A stretch of DNA of 64,000 nt from an uncultured Luminiphilus sp. (GCA_938091995.1 CALKNZ010000011.1:1-64000), one strand, 5' to 3'. Shown: positions 10,713-21,286, numbered from the stretch's first letter. Program-made: numbers and translations. The notes: generated by a model not told the origin, from the sequence alone.

Positions 10713-11546
10713 TTGGCTACTGAGACCTTTTGGGTCGATGGTGTCATCAACGCCGAGGTGTCTCCAGATGATCGTGGCTTGTGTTTAGCTGACGGTGTCT
10801 TTGAAACACTGCGGGTTGAGCGTGGGGTTATTTTGTGTAAACGCCGACATGTTCAACGCTTGAGTAGAGGGCTGGAGACCTTAAGGTTCCCGGCGCCTGC
10901 GCAGAGCGGCTTGAGGCTTGTTGAGCAGGCCGAGAGCGCTTTGACAAATGCCATCGTTGATGCCTCAGGTACCTTGAGGCTCACGGTTACCCGCGGTTCC
11001 GGGCCCCGAGGTTACAAGATCCCCAAGAATCAATCGCCACGCAGTATTTTGCGCTTCAGTCCGGGATTAGCCATGGCGGAGCCGCCTGCGGCCCTGACTA
11101 TCAGCAAGGTGTACTGGTCTAGCCAGCCTGTATTTCAAGGCTGTAAGTTATTGGCAAGAACCGAGCAGGTGATGGCGCTGGAGGAGGCGCGCGCTCGTGG
11201 GTTCACCGACGCTATCATGTGCGATTCAGCGGGTTCATGGGTGTCGACAACCAGTGGTAATTTGTTTCTGCGCATCGGCGCTTGTCTTGTTACGCCCCCC
11301 GTCGATGATGTCGGCATAGCAGGGACTCGCAGGGAAGCTATCGTGGACCGCTGGGCCAAGATCCTAGGCTATGAGGTGAGCATTCGAAAAATCACCCGTG
11401 ACGATATAATATCGGCACAGGAGGCTTGGTCTTGCAATGCGGTCAGAGGCATTAGTCCTATAGTTTCGGTAGATGAATTCCTTTTTGCTGAGACGACGGC
11501 CAGTGAGGCTTTAGCGGCTTGCATTCATCAAGAGGGGGCCCTTTGA
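10713..11546 (+). CDS. pabC: aminodeoxychorismate lyase (class IV aminotransferase)
   Basis: Class IV PLP fold (DRGLCLADGVFETLRV) and position between fabF and mltG. Confidence 0.9.
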   Translation: MATETFWVDGVINAEVSPDDRGLCLADGVFETLRVERGVILCKRRHVQRLSRGLETLRFPAPAQSGLRLVEQAESALTNAIVDASGTLRLTVTRGSGPRGYKIPKNQSPRSILRFSPGLAMAEPPAALTISKVYWSSQPVFQGCKLLARTEQVMALEEARARGFTDAIMCDSAGSWVSTTSGNLFLRIGACLVTPPVDDVGIAGTRREAIVDRWAKILGYEVSIRKITRDDIISAQEAWSCNAVRGISPIVSVDEFLFAETTASEALAACIHQEGAL

Positions 11547-12571
11547 GGCAATTGTTAGCGGGCTTAATCACCGTCCTCAGTGGGTTGTTCTTGTGTGTCT
11601 TCTTGGTAAATCAGTCTTTGCAGGCGCCGATGAACTTGCCTCCGAATGAGGCTACGATCGTTGTCGAGCAAGGGGAAAATCTCAAACAAATCTTAGTCAA
11701 GCTCAAGTCACGGGGTTTTATAAAGTCGAGCCGGGTGCTGGAACTTTGGGCTCGTTGGCAAGGCATTGATCGAAAAATCCATGCTGGCGAGTATCGATTG
11801 TCTCCGGGCTTGAGCGGTTATGAGTTTTTAAACCTGCTAAAGGACGGCGATGTGCTGAGTTATCAGATAACGCTTCCGGAAGGCATCACGCTGCAGCAGG
11901 CTCTGGATCGATTGCACGATGACACTCGCCTTGTACGGACCCTTGAAAATGCACAAGATCCGCTTTTATACGAGCTAGTGCTACCGTCATTGTCGCCCGA
12001 AGGATGGTTTTTACCTGAGACTTATCGGTTTGTGGCGGGCGATTCAGATTTGGACATACTGCGGCGCGCCCACCGTCTCATGCAAGGTGCGTTAATGCAG
12101 GCTTGGGAAGGCCGGGAGCTCGACATACCGCTCGCAACGCCCTTTGAGGCGCTCATACTTGCTTCTATTGTTGAACGTGAGACCTCAGTTGCTCAGGAGC
12201 GCGGGGCAATAGCCGGTGTATTCATGCGCAGGTTACAAGCCGACATGCGATTGCAGACTGACCCCACGGTTATCTATGGCCTAGGGGTTGAATTTGATGG
12301 TAATTTGACTCGCCGTCACCTAAAAGATGAGACCAACCCCTGGAACACTTATCGTATAAAGGGCTTACCGCCAACACCGATTGCACTTCCTGGCATAGCC
12401 GCATTAGAAGCGGCTGTACGGCCCGCTCGGGGTGCCGCTTTGTACTTTGTGGCTCGCGGTGATGGTTATCATGTGTTCTCTGAAACCCTTGAGGAACACA
12501 ATGCTAACGTTAAGCGCTACCAGCTATCAAAAAAGGTCGACTATCGCTCAACACCTAAAGGCGGCGGATAG
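11543..12571 (+). CDS. mltG: endolytic murein transglycosylase
   Basis: YceG-like: EGWFLPETYRF, ASIVERET, LQTDPTVIYGL, NPWNTYRIKGLPPTPI; TTG start at 11543 giving TTGA overlap with pabC. Confidence 0.93.
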   Translation: MRQLLAGLITVLSGLFLCVFLVNQSLQAPMNLPPNEATIVVEQGENLKQILVKLKSRGFIKSSRVLELWARWQGIDRKIHAGEYRLSPGLSGYEFLNLLKDGDVLSYQITLPEGITLQQALDRLHDDTRLVRTLENAQDPLLYELVLPSLSPEGWFLPETYRFVAGDSDLDILRRAHRLMQGALMQAWEGRELDIPLATPFEALILASIVERETSVAQERGAIAGVFMRRLQADMRLQTDPTVIYGLGVEFDGNLTRRHLKDETNPWNTYRIKGLPPTPIALPGIAALEAAVRPARGAALYFVARGDGYHVFSETLEEHNANVKRYQLSKKVDYRSTPKGGG

Positions 12572-12580
12572 GTACAGTTT

Positions 12581-13219
12581 GTGACTGATGCTCCAAAATT
12601 TATTACGGTCGAGGGTGGCGAAGGGGTGGGAAAAACTACCCAGCTAGGCCTCATTGAGAACCGATTGCGCGAGCTGGGTATTCCTTTACTCGTAACACGT
12701 GAACCCGGTGGCACGCTTTTGGGAGAGCAACTACGGGATTTACTCCTGCAAAAGGAGGGCCTTGCTCCCACCCCCATGGCAGAACTACTCATGGTGTTTG
12801 CAGCTCGCGCTCAACATGTCAGTACCGTTATTGCGCCGGCACTAGAGCGCGGTGAATGGGTTCTTTGCGACCGATTCACCGATGCCAGCTTTGCCTACCA
12901 AGGGTTTGGTAGAGGCATATCGTTAGATCTTATTCACCAATTAGCTCAGCTTACTCACCCCAAGACCAATCCCGACCTCACTATTTTACTCGACGTCGAT
13001 CCTGAAATTGGATTAGAACGTGCTCGATTAAGGGGAGAGCTGGATCGGTTTGAGCGCGAGGCCATGCCGTTTTTTGAAGCCGTGAGAGCTGGGTATTTGC
13101 ATCGCGTCAAACAAGAGCCCCATCGATGGCGGGTGATTGATGCCAGTATTGAGTTAGAGCAGGTGGAGCAACAGTTGGATACCGTGCTGAAAGAATGGAT
13201 AGCCCGTGAGATCTCCTGA
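12581..13219 (+). CDS. tmk: thymidylate kinase
   Basis: FITVEGGEGVGKTTQ, TREPGGT, DRFTDASFAYQG. Confidence 0.96.
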   Translation: MTDAPKFITVEGGEGVGKTTQLGLIENRLRELGIPLLVTREPGGTLLGEQLRDLLLQKEGLAPTPMAELLMVFAARAQHVSTVIAPALERGEWVLCDRFTDASFAYQGFGRGISLDLIHQLAQLTHPKTNPDLTILLDVDPEIGLERARLRGELDRFEREAMPFFEAVRAGYLHRVKQEPHRWRVIDASIELEQVEQQLDTVLKEWIAREIS

Positions 13220-14156
13220 GCTCCTTAAACCTTGGCTGAACCCAGCGCTACCCTGGCAACACGGGGTTCTTGAGCGCTTGTCATCGCTCCAAGCTCAGGA
13301 AAAACTACCCCATGCCATATTATTAACGGGCGCTAAGGGGTTGGGTAAAACTCGCATGGCGGCATCGTTTGCAGCGGGACTGCTATGCAAGATCCCCGGT
13401 ATTGATCCCTGTGGCAGCTGTGAGGCGTGTCAGCTTGTTGGGGGCGGGGCGCACGGCGATTTTAAATGGATTGCGCCCGAAGAGGGGAAGCGTGCTATCG
13501 GGGTTGATGCCATTCGTCATGCGGTGACGTTTATGCAGCAGACACCGGGCTATGGGTTTCATAAGCTTTTGGTGATTGAGCCTGCCGAGGCGATGACTGT
13601 GGCCGCAGCTAATGCTCTGTTGAAAACCTTAGAGGAGCCCTCAGGGAACGCCCACCTGATTTTAGTAAGCCATCGTCCTGGTGAGTTGCCGGCCACCATT
13701 AGATCACGATGTCAGCGCTTTAATGTGCCACACCCCACAATGCAGGTTGCGATAGATTGGCTTACGGCGCAGACGTCGTGTTCTGCTCAAATAGCCGATC
13801 AAGCCTACTCCCTTACGAGAGCTCAGCCATTGACTGCAGAACGCCTTATTCAAAGTGAAGATCTTGTTGCACGGGAAGCACTTGCTGGCGCCTTAGATGG
13901 GCTGCTCGACGGCACAAAAGTCATGCCAGAGGCGCTGGTGGAACTCAATAGTTACGAGCTCGACATGGTGCTCGAAACTGCGTTACAGAGTGTCGAGCGA
14001 CGAGTCTACGCAGCTGCAGTGCCTAATGCCTCACGCCAACACTTTTACCAGCGCGATCAAATTTTGCGGTGGTTAGCGGCGAGTCGAAGCGGTATCAACT
14101 TTGGTCGTGATGTCATGTTGCCCGAATTGGGCCGGCTCCTGACAAGCAGGCATTAG
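13206..14156 (+). CDS. holB: DNA polymerase III delta' subunit
   Basis: Walker A-like LLTGAKGLGKT, Zn motif CGSCEAC, LLKTLEEPSGNAHLILVSHRP. Confidence 0.94.
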   Translation: MRSPELLKPWLNPALPWQHGVLERLSSLQAQEKLPHAILLTGAKGLGKTRMAASFAAGLLCKIPGIDPCGSCEACQLVGGGAHGDFKWIAPEEGKRAIGVDAIRHAVTFMQQTPGYGFHKLLVIEPAEAMTVAAANALLKTLEEPSGNAHLILVSHRPGELPATIRSRCQRFNVPHPTMQVAIDWLTAQTSCSAQIADQAYSLTRAQPLTAERLIQSEDLVAREALAGALDGLLDGTKVMPEALVELNSYELDMVLETALQSVERRVYAAAVPNASRQHFYQRDQILRWLAASRSGINFGRDVMLPELGRLLTSRH

Positions 14157-14217
14157 GCAGCATGAATGTTTGGGGCCTAATTGTTAAACTGTGCGTCCGT
14201 GCACTGGAGTTCAAGTC

Positions 14218-14562
14218 ATGAGTGATAGTAACCGACAGGGCATTCTGTCCCTGACGATTAAGGATAAAGCCGTTTTGTATGCGGCTTACATGCCGTTTCT
14301 CGATAATGGCGGAATTTTCGTTCCCACCAACAAGCGCTATAGCATTGGCGATGAGGTATTTATGTTGCTGACGCTGATGGACGAGCCGGAAAAAATTCCT
14401 ATCGCCGGGCGGGTAGTATGGATTACACCGGCGGGTGCTCAGGGCAATCGACAGGCCGGTGTTGGGGTTCAATTTTCAGAGCAGGACGCAACGGCCAATG
14501 CCAAAATCGAACTCCATCTAGGGGGAGCACTGAATTCTGAGCGTCAGACCCATACCATGTGA
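14218..14562 (+). CDS. PilZ domain protein
   Basis: PilZ-like sequence (LPFLDNGGIFVPTNKRYSIGDEVFMLLTL...GRVVWITP); conserved position after holB. Confidence 0.88.
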   Translation: MSDSNRQGILSLTIKDKAVLYAAYMPFLDNGGIFVPTNKRYSIGDEVFMLLTLMDEPEKIPIAGRVVWITPAGAQGNRQAGVGVQFSEQDATANAKIELHLGGALNSERQTHTM

Positions 14563-14645
14563 TGCTTGTTAGGCCGAATAAATTTTGGGGGGCGTGCGGT
14601 TCATTAAGAGGTGGTTACGAAACGGCTACCCTTCCAAAGCTTGGT

Positions 14646-14669
14646 AAAAAAAAGGCCCCGTCGGGGCCT
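14646..14669 (-). terminator. minus-strand rho-independent terminator with no annotated minus-strand gene upstream
   Basis: Minus strand: GGCCCC-GAC-GGGGCC then TTTTTTTT; no T-run on plus side. Confidence 0.75.
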
Positions 14670-14989
14670 ATGTACTGCTGTCTTAGGAGTCGGCGATCCC
14701 TTGCATCCTGCTCAGGGTCTCGCTTTAACAGAGTCGCATTACCTCTGTCAGGTTGTCGGGCAGCGCTATTTACTCGGCAACGACTTCAGTATGCTACAAC
14801 TAGCGGGGGTGCTGTCCACCATCAATTACCTGCTTCTTAGACCAATATACGATAAAAATATCCATGTTCATAATATCTAGCCCTTCAGCGTCAACACATA
14901 AAGCTAAGTATTATAATATCGTCATAAATTACTGTATTTAAACAATAAAATGTTTATTTTTTTTCGGTGTGGTGGTGTTAATGTGTTTT

Positions 14990-15018
14990 TTGACACGAGC
15001 ACTTGCCAAGCTGATATT
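14990..15018 (+). promoter_or_regulatory. candidate promoter of tRNA-Leu
   Basis: TTGACA - 17 nt - GATATT upstream of the tRNA. Confidence 0.5.
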
Positions 15019-15094
15019 GCAACAGATGGGTGCCTGTGCGAGTATCCGCGCCCTTGGAATCGCTGGCTTTTGGCGATGTTCCTACAAGGATTCT

Positions 15095-15179
<85 letters not shown>

Positions 15180-15253
15180 TTAAACAGTAAAGCGTGGGCA
15201 TTCCGTGAGATGCCCTCATGCTGGGCTAAAATTAAGAAATTCAGGAGTTTTTC

Positions 15254-16579
15254 ATGCGGGTATCTATCGAAACGACCTCCGGCCTAGAGCGGCGCCTTAC
15301 CATTGGCGTGCCTGCCGACCGGGTCGATGGCGCGGTTGAACAGCGTCTGCGAGAGGCGGCACGCAACGTACGCCTGCCTGGTTTCCGCCCAGGAAAAGTG
15401 CCCATGAAGGTCATGCAGCAACGTTTTGGCGGCGGCATTCGTCAGGAAGTTATTGGTGAGGTGATCAATCAGTCGTTTCAAGAAGCTGTCATTACCGAGA
15501 AATTGCGCCCTGCTGGGCAGCCCAGAATAGAACCACGGGCTCTAGAAGCAGGCAGGGACGTCGAATACACCGCTACGTTCGAAATTTTTCCAACCCTTGA
15601 AATCAATGAGATCACGGATCTGAAAATAGACCGCCCTGTTGCTGAAGTGAATAGTGCAGATGTCGATGAGATCATTGAAATATTCCGTAAACAACGCGGA
15701 GAATTAAAGGACGTTGATCGACCTGCTGAGTCCGGTGACACCGTGGTAATAGACTTTGCGGGAACCCGAGATGGCGAGGCCTTTGACGGAGGCACTGGAG
15801 AAGATCATTCCCTCGAGCTCGGTAGCGGCAAAATGATTCCGGGTTTTGAAGATGGAATTGTGGGCATGTCTGCTGGAGATCAAAAATCTATCGACGTGAC
15901 GTTTCCAGAAGATTATTCGAGCGAAGAGCTGCAGGGCGCTGACGCCACTTTTGCCATCACTTGTAAGTCGGTTAAAGCGCTTGAGCTCGCGCCCCTCGAT
16001 GAAGAACTCTTCGCAAGTTACGGCGTAGAAGAGGGTGGTGAGCCCGTTTTTCGGGAGGAGGTGCAAAAAAATATGGAGCGAGAGCTCCGTAATGCAGTCC
16101 AGGCCCACATCAAGAATCAGGTCATGGACGGTGTTGTTGCCGCTCATGATGACATTGAAATCCCTTCGAGCTTGGTGGCTCAGGAAATCGATGGTATGCG
16201 CGGACAAATGTTCCAGCAGTTTGGGGGGCAAGCGGCACCAGAAATGGATCTCAAGAGCATACTGCCCGATGAAATGTTCAAGGAGCAGGCTGAGCGTCGC
16301 GTAAAGCTTGGATTGCTATTGGGAGAAATGATTACGAAATTTGAGTTGCGAGCTGATCCAGCTAAGGTTAGAGAGGCTATAGAAGACATTGCCTCAACTT
16401 ATCAGGAACCTGAAGAAGTGATTAACTGGTACTACAGCGAAAATGAACAGCTCGCCCAAGTGGAGTCGCGTGTACTGGAAGACCAGGTGGTCGATAAGCT
16501 GCTTGAGAGCGCGCAAATTGAAGATCAGGAAAGCACCTATCAAGACGCTTTGGCCGCTGCTCGGCCTGCACAGGCCTGA
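15254..16579 (+). CDS. tig: trigger factor
   Basis: MRVSIETTSGLERRLTIGVP, LPGFRPGKVP ribosome-binding signature, FKBP domain. Confidence 0.97.
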   Translation: MRVSIETTSGLERRLTIGVPADRVDGAVEQRLREAARNVRLPGFRPGKVPMKVMQQRFGGGIRQEVIGEVINQSFQEAVITEKLRPAGQPRIEPRALEAGRDVEYTATFEIFPTLEINEITDLKIDRPVAEVNSADVDEIIEIFRKQRGELKDVDRPAESGDTVVIDFAGTRDGEAFDGGTGEDHSLELGSGKMIPGFEDGIVGMSAGDQKSIDVTFPEDYSSEELQGADATFAITCKSVKALELAPLDEELFASYGVEEGGEPVFREEVQKNMERELRNAVQAHIKNQVMDGVVAAHDDIEIPSSLVAQEIDGMRGQMFQQFGGQAAPEMDLKSILPDEMFKEQAERRVKLGLLLGEMITKFELRADPAKVREAIEDIASTYQEPEEVINWYYSENEQLAQVESRVLEDQVVDKLLESAQIEDQESTYQDALAAARPAQA

Positions 16580-16601
16580 CACCCTTACATCGGAGTAATT
16601 T

Positions 16602-17240
16602 ATGATTCACGACAGACCCTTGCAGGACGCCAATAACCTCGGCTTGATACCCATGGTCATCGAGCAAACCTCTCGCGGCGAGCGCTCATTCGATATCTAT
16701 TCTCGGCTGTTAAAGGAGCGCGTCATTTTTGCCGTAGGTCCGGTTGAGGACAACATGGCAAACCTGATAGTTGCGCAGCTGTTGTTTTTGGAGTCGGAAA
16801 ATCCAGACAAGGACATTCATCTTTATATCAATAGTCCGGGCGGTTCGGTAACCGCCGGGCTGTCTATTTACGATACCATGCAGTTCGTAAAGCCTGATGT
16901 CAGCACGATGTGTTTGGGGCAGGCAGCCTCCATGGGTGCGTTTCTTCTCAGCGGTGGTGCCAAAGACAAGCGCTACATCCTGCCGAATGCACGAACTATG
17001 ATTCATCAGCCTTCAGGCGGCGCTCAAGGGCAGGCAACGGATATAGACATACAGGCAAAAGAAATCCTTATTATCCGTGAGCGGCTGAATCGACTGATGG
17101 CGGAACACACGGGACAGCCCTTAGAGGTCATTGAGCGTGACACTGAACGCGACCGTTTTATGGACGCTGAACAAAGCCAAACTTATGGCTTGGTGGACCA
17201 TGTGGTGAATAACCGCGAGGTCATAGCCACAGGCTCTTAG
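16602..17240 (+). CDS. clpP: ATP-dependent Clp protease proteolytic subunit
   Basis: [15 protein letters not shown] (Ser), [16 protein letters not shown] (His). Confidence 0.98.
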   Translation: MIHDRPLQDANNLGLIPMVIEQTSRGERSFDIYSRLLKERVIFAVGPVEDNMANLIVAQLLFLESENPDKDIHLYINSPGGSVTAGLSIYDTMQFVKPDVSTMCLGQAASMGAFLLSGGAKDKRYILPNARTMIHQPSGGAQGQATDIDIQAKEILIIRERLNRLMAEHTGQPLEVIERDTERDRFMDAEQSQTYGLVDHVVNNREVIATGS

Positions 17241-17324
17241 GGCAATTGGGTCTTGCAAACGAGCCCCAAACCGATCATCGTTTGCACTGGGAGATAGTTA
17301 AGTCTCCGCTTGAGGAAGTGCGTA

Positions 17325-18605
17325 ATGGCAAAAGACAGTGCTGACAGTGATAAGCTGCTTTACTGCTCATTCTGCGGCAAAAGCCAGAATGAGGTAAGAA
17401 AACTGATTGCGGGACCGTCGGTGTTTATCTGTGATGAATGCGTGGATCTGTGCAATGACATTATCCGTGAAGAAGTTCAAGAGGCCGCGAGCGAGTCAAG
17501 TTCGGACAAGCTGCCTATCCCATACGAGATTAATGAAATCCTTGACCAGTATGTCATTGGCCAGCAGAGAGCCAAACGCGTGCTGGCAGTCGCGGTATAC
17601 AACCACTATAAGCGACTCCGCTACACACCTGATGCGCGCTCAGGAGACGATGTGGAGCTCAGCAAGTCCAATATTCTGCTAGTAGGCCCGACAGGGTCTG
17701 GTAAGACACTCCTCGCTGAGACTCTGGCTAGACTACTCGACGTTCCCTTTACGGTTGCCGACGCAACGACATTGACTGAAGCCGGTTACGTCGGCGAGGA
17801 CGTTGAGAATATTATTCAAAAACTGCTGCAAAAGTGCGACTACGATGTGGAGCGCGCCCAGATGGGTATCGTCTACATCGATGAAATTGACAAGATTTCG
17901 CGGAAATCTGACAACCCCTCGATAACTCGAGATGTGTCTGGGGAAGGTGTACAGCAGGCTCTGTTGAAGCTGATTGAAGGCACTGTCGCGTCAGTGCCGC
18001 CCCAGGGTGGGCGTAAGCATCCTCAGCAAGAGTTTTTGCAAGTCGACACCAGCAATATTCTGTTTATCTGCGGCGGCGCTTTCGCTGGTCTCGATAAAAT
18101 TATTCGTAACCGCTCTGAAAAAGGCGGCATCGGTTTTACAGCCGAAGTTAAGAGTAAGGATGAAACGCGACGGTTTGGGGAGATGATCTCTGATCTTGAG
18201 CCTGAGGATTTAGTGCAATATGGTTTGATACCCGAGTTTGTTGGTCGACTACCGGTTATAGCGACCCTCGAGGAGCTCGACGTCGAAGCTTTGGTGCGGA
18301 TTTTAACTGAACCTCGCAATGCTTTAACCAAACAGTATGCAAAAATGTTTGACATGGAAGGGGTTGAAATCGACTTCCGTGAAGACGGGCTCCGGGCGGT
18401 AGCTGAGCGGGCGATGGATCGTAAAACCGGGGCAAGGGGTTTGCGCTCTATTCTAGAAAATGTTCTTCTCGAATCTATGTATAACGTGCCCTCACAGCAG
18501 AACGTTGCCAAAATCGTAGTCGATGAAAGCGTTATTCAGGGTGAGTCTGAGCCGTTGCTGGTTTACGAAAATAATGAAGCTGCACGAGCGGGTGCCGAAG
18601 ACTGA
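17325..18605 (+). CDS. clpX: ClpX ATPase subunit
   Basis: N-terminal Zn domain [18 protein letters not shown] Walker A. Confidence 0.98.
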   Translation: MAKDSADSDKLLYCSFCGKSQNEVRKLIAGPSVFICDECVDLCNDIIREEVQEAASESSSDKLPIPYEINEILDQYVIGQQRAKRVLAVAVYNHYKRLRYTPDARSGDDVELSKSNILLVGPTGSGKTLLAETLARLLDVPFTVADATTLTEAGYVGEDVENIIQKLLQKCDYDVERAQMGIVYIDEIDKISRKSDNPSITRDVSGEGVQQALLKLIEGTVASVPPQGGRKHPQQEFLQVDTSNILFICGGAFAGLDKIIRNRSEKGGIGFTAEVKSKDETRRFGEMISDLEPEDLVQYGLIPEFVGRLPVIATLEELDVEALVRILTEPRNALTKQYAKMFDMEGVEIDFREDGLRAVAERAMDRKTGARGLRSILENVLLESMYNVPSQQNVAKIVVDESVIQGESEPLLVYENNEAARAGAED

Positions 18606-18668
18606 CATCACCTTTGAATAGTGGCGTTGCCCGTTGGTGACCCCCTTTTCATTGAAAGTCATCCACCC

Positions 18669-18698
18669 CTTGAGAATACACCGTACTATCCCCATGTA
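18669..18698 (+). promoter_or_regulatory. sigma32-type heat-shock promoter of lon
   Basis: CTTGAG - 15 nt - CCCCATGTA, 25 nt before lon ATG. Confidence 0.75.
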
Positions 18699-18723
18699 AG
18701 TGGTATAGACATTGGAGTATTCC

Positions 18724-21135
18724 ATGAACGACGCTGTTGCTATTGAGTTGCCTTTACTGCCCCTTCGCGATGTGGTGGTGTATCCCCACATGGTGCTACC
18801 ACTGTTTGTGGGACGTGAGAAGTCCATTGAAGCCCTTGAACAGGCCATGGCTAACGACAAACAAGTCCTATTAGTTGCCCAGCGTAACGCCTCCGACGAC
18901 ATGCCTGCAGTTGACGATCTCTATCAGGTTGGCACCGTCTCTAATATTTTACAGCTGCTGAAGCTACCCGATGGCACCATTAAGGTACTGGTTGAGGGTG
19001 AGTACCGTGCCGCAGTTGAATCTATGAATGATGAGGGCGATTACACGATTGCCCATGTTCGACAAATAGAGATCAGCGCGCTTCCTGACGACGAAATTGA
19101 TGAGTGCATACGCACCGTGGTTGAGCAGTTCGAAAAATATGTGAGCTTAAGTAAGAAAGTGCCCTCTGAGGTGCTCGCTTCGCTTTCGGGCATTGAAGAC
19201 CCTGGGCGTCTTACAGACACCATAGCCGCACACATGAGTGTCGATCTGGAAGAGAAGCAGCGCATCCTAGAGATATCGTCACTGCGGGATCGTGTGAGCC
19301 ATTTGCTGGGTCTGATGGATGCTGAGATGGATTTGTTTCAGGTGGAGAAACGGATTCGTGGTCGGGTCAAGAAGCAAATGGAGAAAAGTCAGCGAGAATA
19401 CTATTTGAACGAACAAATGAAGGCTATTCAGAAGGAGTTGGGAGAGCTGGACGATGCCCCTAATGAGCTTGATGAGCTAGAGAGCCGGATATCTGATGCA
19501 AAAATGCCTGACGAGGCTCGTGATAAAGCGTTAGGTGAATTGAACAAGCTAAAAATGATGTCGCCCATGTCAGCAGAGGCCTCTGTGTTGAGGGGGTATA
19601 TCGACTGGATGGTGAGTGTCCCTTGGACAAAACGCAGTAAGGTTAAGCACGATCTAAAGCGCGCGGCCTCAATACTCGACGCCGATCATTATGGGCTTGA
19701 AGAGGTAAAGGATCGTATTTTGGAGTATCTCGCGGTCCAAAAGCGCGTGCGCAAGATAAAAGGGCCTGTTCTGTGCCTAGTTGGTCCTCCGGGGGTTGGC
19801 AAAACCTCCCTAGGAGAATCTCTGGCTAGAGCAACCAATCGAAAATTTGTCAGGATGGCGCTAGGCGGAGTACGTGACGAAGCTGAAATACGAGGCCACC
19901 GAAGAACCTATATTGGATCGATGCCAGGCAAGCTACTGCAGAAAATGGCAAAGGCAGGGGTTAGGAATCCACTCTTTCTGCTAGATGAAATCGATAAAAT
20001 GGGCACTGATCACCGAGGAGATCCCGCCTCAGCGATGTTAGAAGTTCTCGACCCCGAGCAGAATCATGCCTTTAACGACCATTACCTGGAGGTGGATTAC
20101 GACTTGTCAGACGTTATGTTTGTCTGCACCTCAAATACTATGAATATCCCAGGTCCTCTTCTAGATCGTATGGAGGTTATTCGGATACCAGGCTACACGG
20201 AAGATGAAAAGCTGAATATTTGCACTCGTTATCTGGCGCCCAAGCAGATCAAGCAAAACGGTTTGAAGCCAGAGGAAATAAAGTTAGGCCCAGAGGCACT
20301 TCTGGACGTTATACGCTATTACACCAAAGAGGCGGGTGTCAGGGGCTTGGAACGAGAGGTGGCAAAGATCTGCCGTAAGATGGTAAAGCAGTTCGCCACT
20401 GGTGAAAGCCAAGGCGAAGTTGAGATCACACCGAGCATGTTGCCAGACCTGCTAGGCGTACAGAAGTATAACTTTGGGATCGCTGAGGAAGACAGCAAAG
20501 TGGGGCAGGTGACTGGTCTCGCGTGGACTTCAGTCGGCGGAGAGCTGCTAACCATAGAGGCAGCGGCCGTAGCTGGCAAAGGACGTAATGTTAAAACCGG
20601 CTCCCTTGGCGATGTGATGCAAGAGTCGATTCAGGCTGCAACAACTGTTTTTCGATCTCGCTCACAAAGCTTAGGCGTGACCGCCGCCTATCACGAACGC
20701 AATGACATCCATATTCATGTGCCTGAAGGGGCGACTCCGAAAGATGGCCCGAGCGCTGGCATTGCCATGTGCACTGCACTGGTGAGCGTTGCTACGCAGA
20801 TTCCGGTGCGTTCGGAGGTGGCGATGACTGGAGAGATCACCCTTCGTGGTGAAGTGTTGCCTATTGGTGGGCTGAAAGAGAAATTACTTGCCGCGCGCAG
20901 GGGAGGCATTAAGACCGTTGTTATACCCAAAGAAAATGAGCGGGACTTAAAAGAGGTGCCAGACAATATTCTTGAGAACCTGAATATCATGCCTGTAAAG
21001 TGGATCGATGAGGTGTTAGCGATCGCGTTGGAGCGGGTGCCCGACCCGATCAGCGAAGAAGAGTATTTGGCTGACACGCTAGTAGGGACGAGTAATAAAG
21101 ACCAATTGGAGCCCTCAAGACCCCCCGCGCATTAA
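18724..21135 (+). CDS. lon: Lon protease
   Basis: GPPGVGKTSLGESLARA Walker A; catalytic DGPSAGIAM; start MNDAVAIELPLLPLRDVVVYPHMVLPLFVGRE. Confidence 0.98.
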   Translation: MNDAVAIELPLLPLRDVVVYPHMVLPLFVGREKSIEALEQAMANDKQVLLVAQRNASDDMPAVDDLYQVGTVSNILQLLKLPDGTIKVLVEGEYRAAVESMNDEGDYTIAHVRQIEISALPDDEIDECIRTVVEQFEKYVSLSKKVPSEVLASLSGIEDPGRLTDTIAAHMSVDLEEKQRILEISSLRDRVSHLLGLMDAEMDLFQVEKRIRGRVKKQMEKSQREYYLNEQMKAIQKELGELDDAPNELDELESRISDAKMPDEARDKALGELNKLKMMSPMSAEASVLRGYIDWMVSVPWTKRSKVKHDLKRAASILDADHYGLEEVKDRILEYLAVQKRVRKIKGPVLCLVGPPGVGKTSLGESLARATNRKFVRMALGGVRDEAEIRGHRRTYIGSMPGKLLQKMAKAGVRNPLFLLDEIDKMGTDHRGDPASAMLEVLDPEQNHAFNDHYLEVDYDLSDVMFVCTSNTMNIPGPLLDRMEVIRIPGYTEDEKLNICTRYLAPKQIKQNGLKPEEIKLGPEALLDVIRYYTKEAGVRGLEREVAKICRKMVKQFATGESQGEVEITPSMLPDLLGVQKYNFGIAEEDSKVGQVTGLAWTSVGGELLTIEAAAVAGKGRNVKTGSLGDVMQESIQAATTVFRSRSQSLGVTAAYHERNDIHIHVPEGATPKDGPSAGIAMCTALVSVATQIPVRSEVAMTGEITLRGEVLPIGGLKEKLLAARRGGIKTVVIPKENERDLKEVPDNILENLNIMPVKWIDEVLAIALERVPDPISEEEYLADTLVGTSNKDQLEPSRPPAH

Positions 21136-21184
21136 GATTGTTGTGCTGCAGGTCGTTTTTTCATCGGTTTATGGCTAACTTTCA

Positions 21185-21212
21185 TTGACCATTTCTACTT
21201 CGTCGTTATAAC
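21185..21212 (+). promoter_or_regulatory. candidate sigma70 promoter of hupB
   Basis: TTGACC - 16 nt - TATAAC. Confidence 0.6.
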
Positions 21213-21241
21213 CTTCTACTGAACAAGAGAGGGCTTACGCC

Positions 21242-21272
21242 CAACCCTGCATCAACCCTGCATCAAACCTGC
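21242..21272 (+). repeat. 11-bp tandem repeat in hupB leader
   Basis: CAACCCTGCAT x2 followed by degenerate partial copy CAAACCTGC. Confidence 0.8.
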
Positions 21273-21286
21273 CGAGAGGAACTCAA

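Noticed and set aside
14611-14880. 89-aa plus-strand ORF in the pilZ-tRNA gap
   Set aside because: Crosses the minus-strand terminator, no RBS, no recognisable domain; more likely noncoding sequence.
15196-15215. GGGCAT..ATGCCC hairpin after tRNA-Leu as a terminator
   Set aside because: Only 6 bp and no T-run; read-through into tig is likely, so not called as a terminator.
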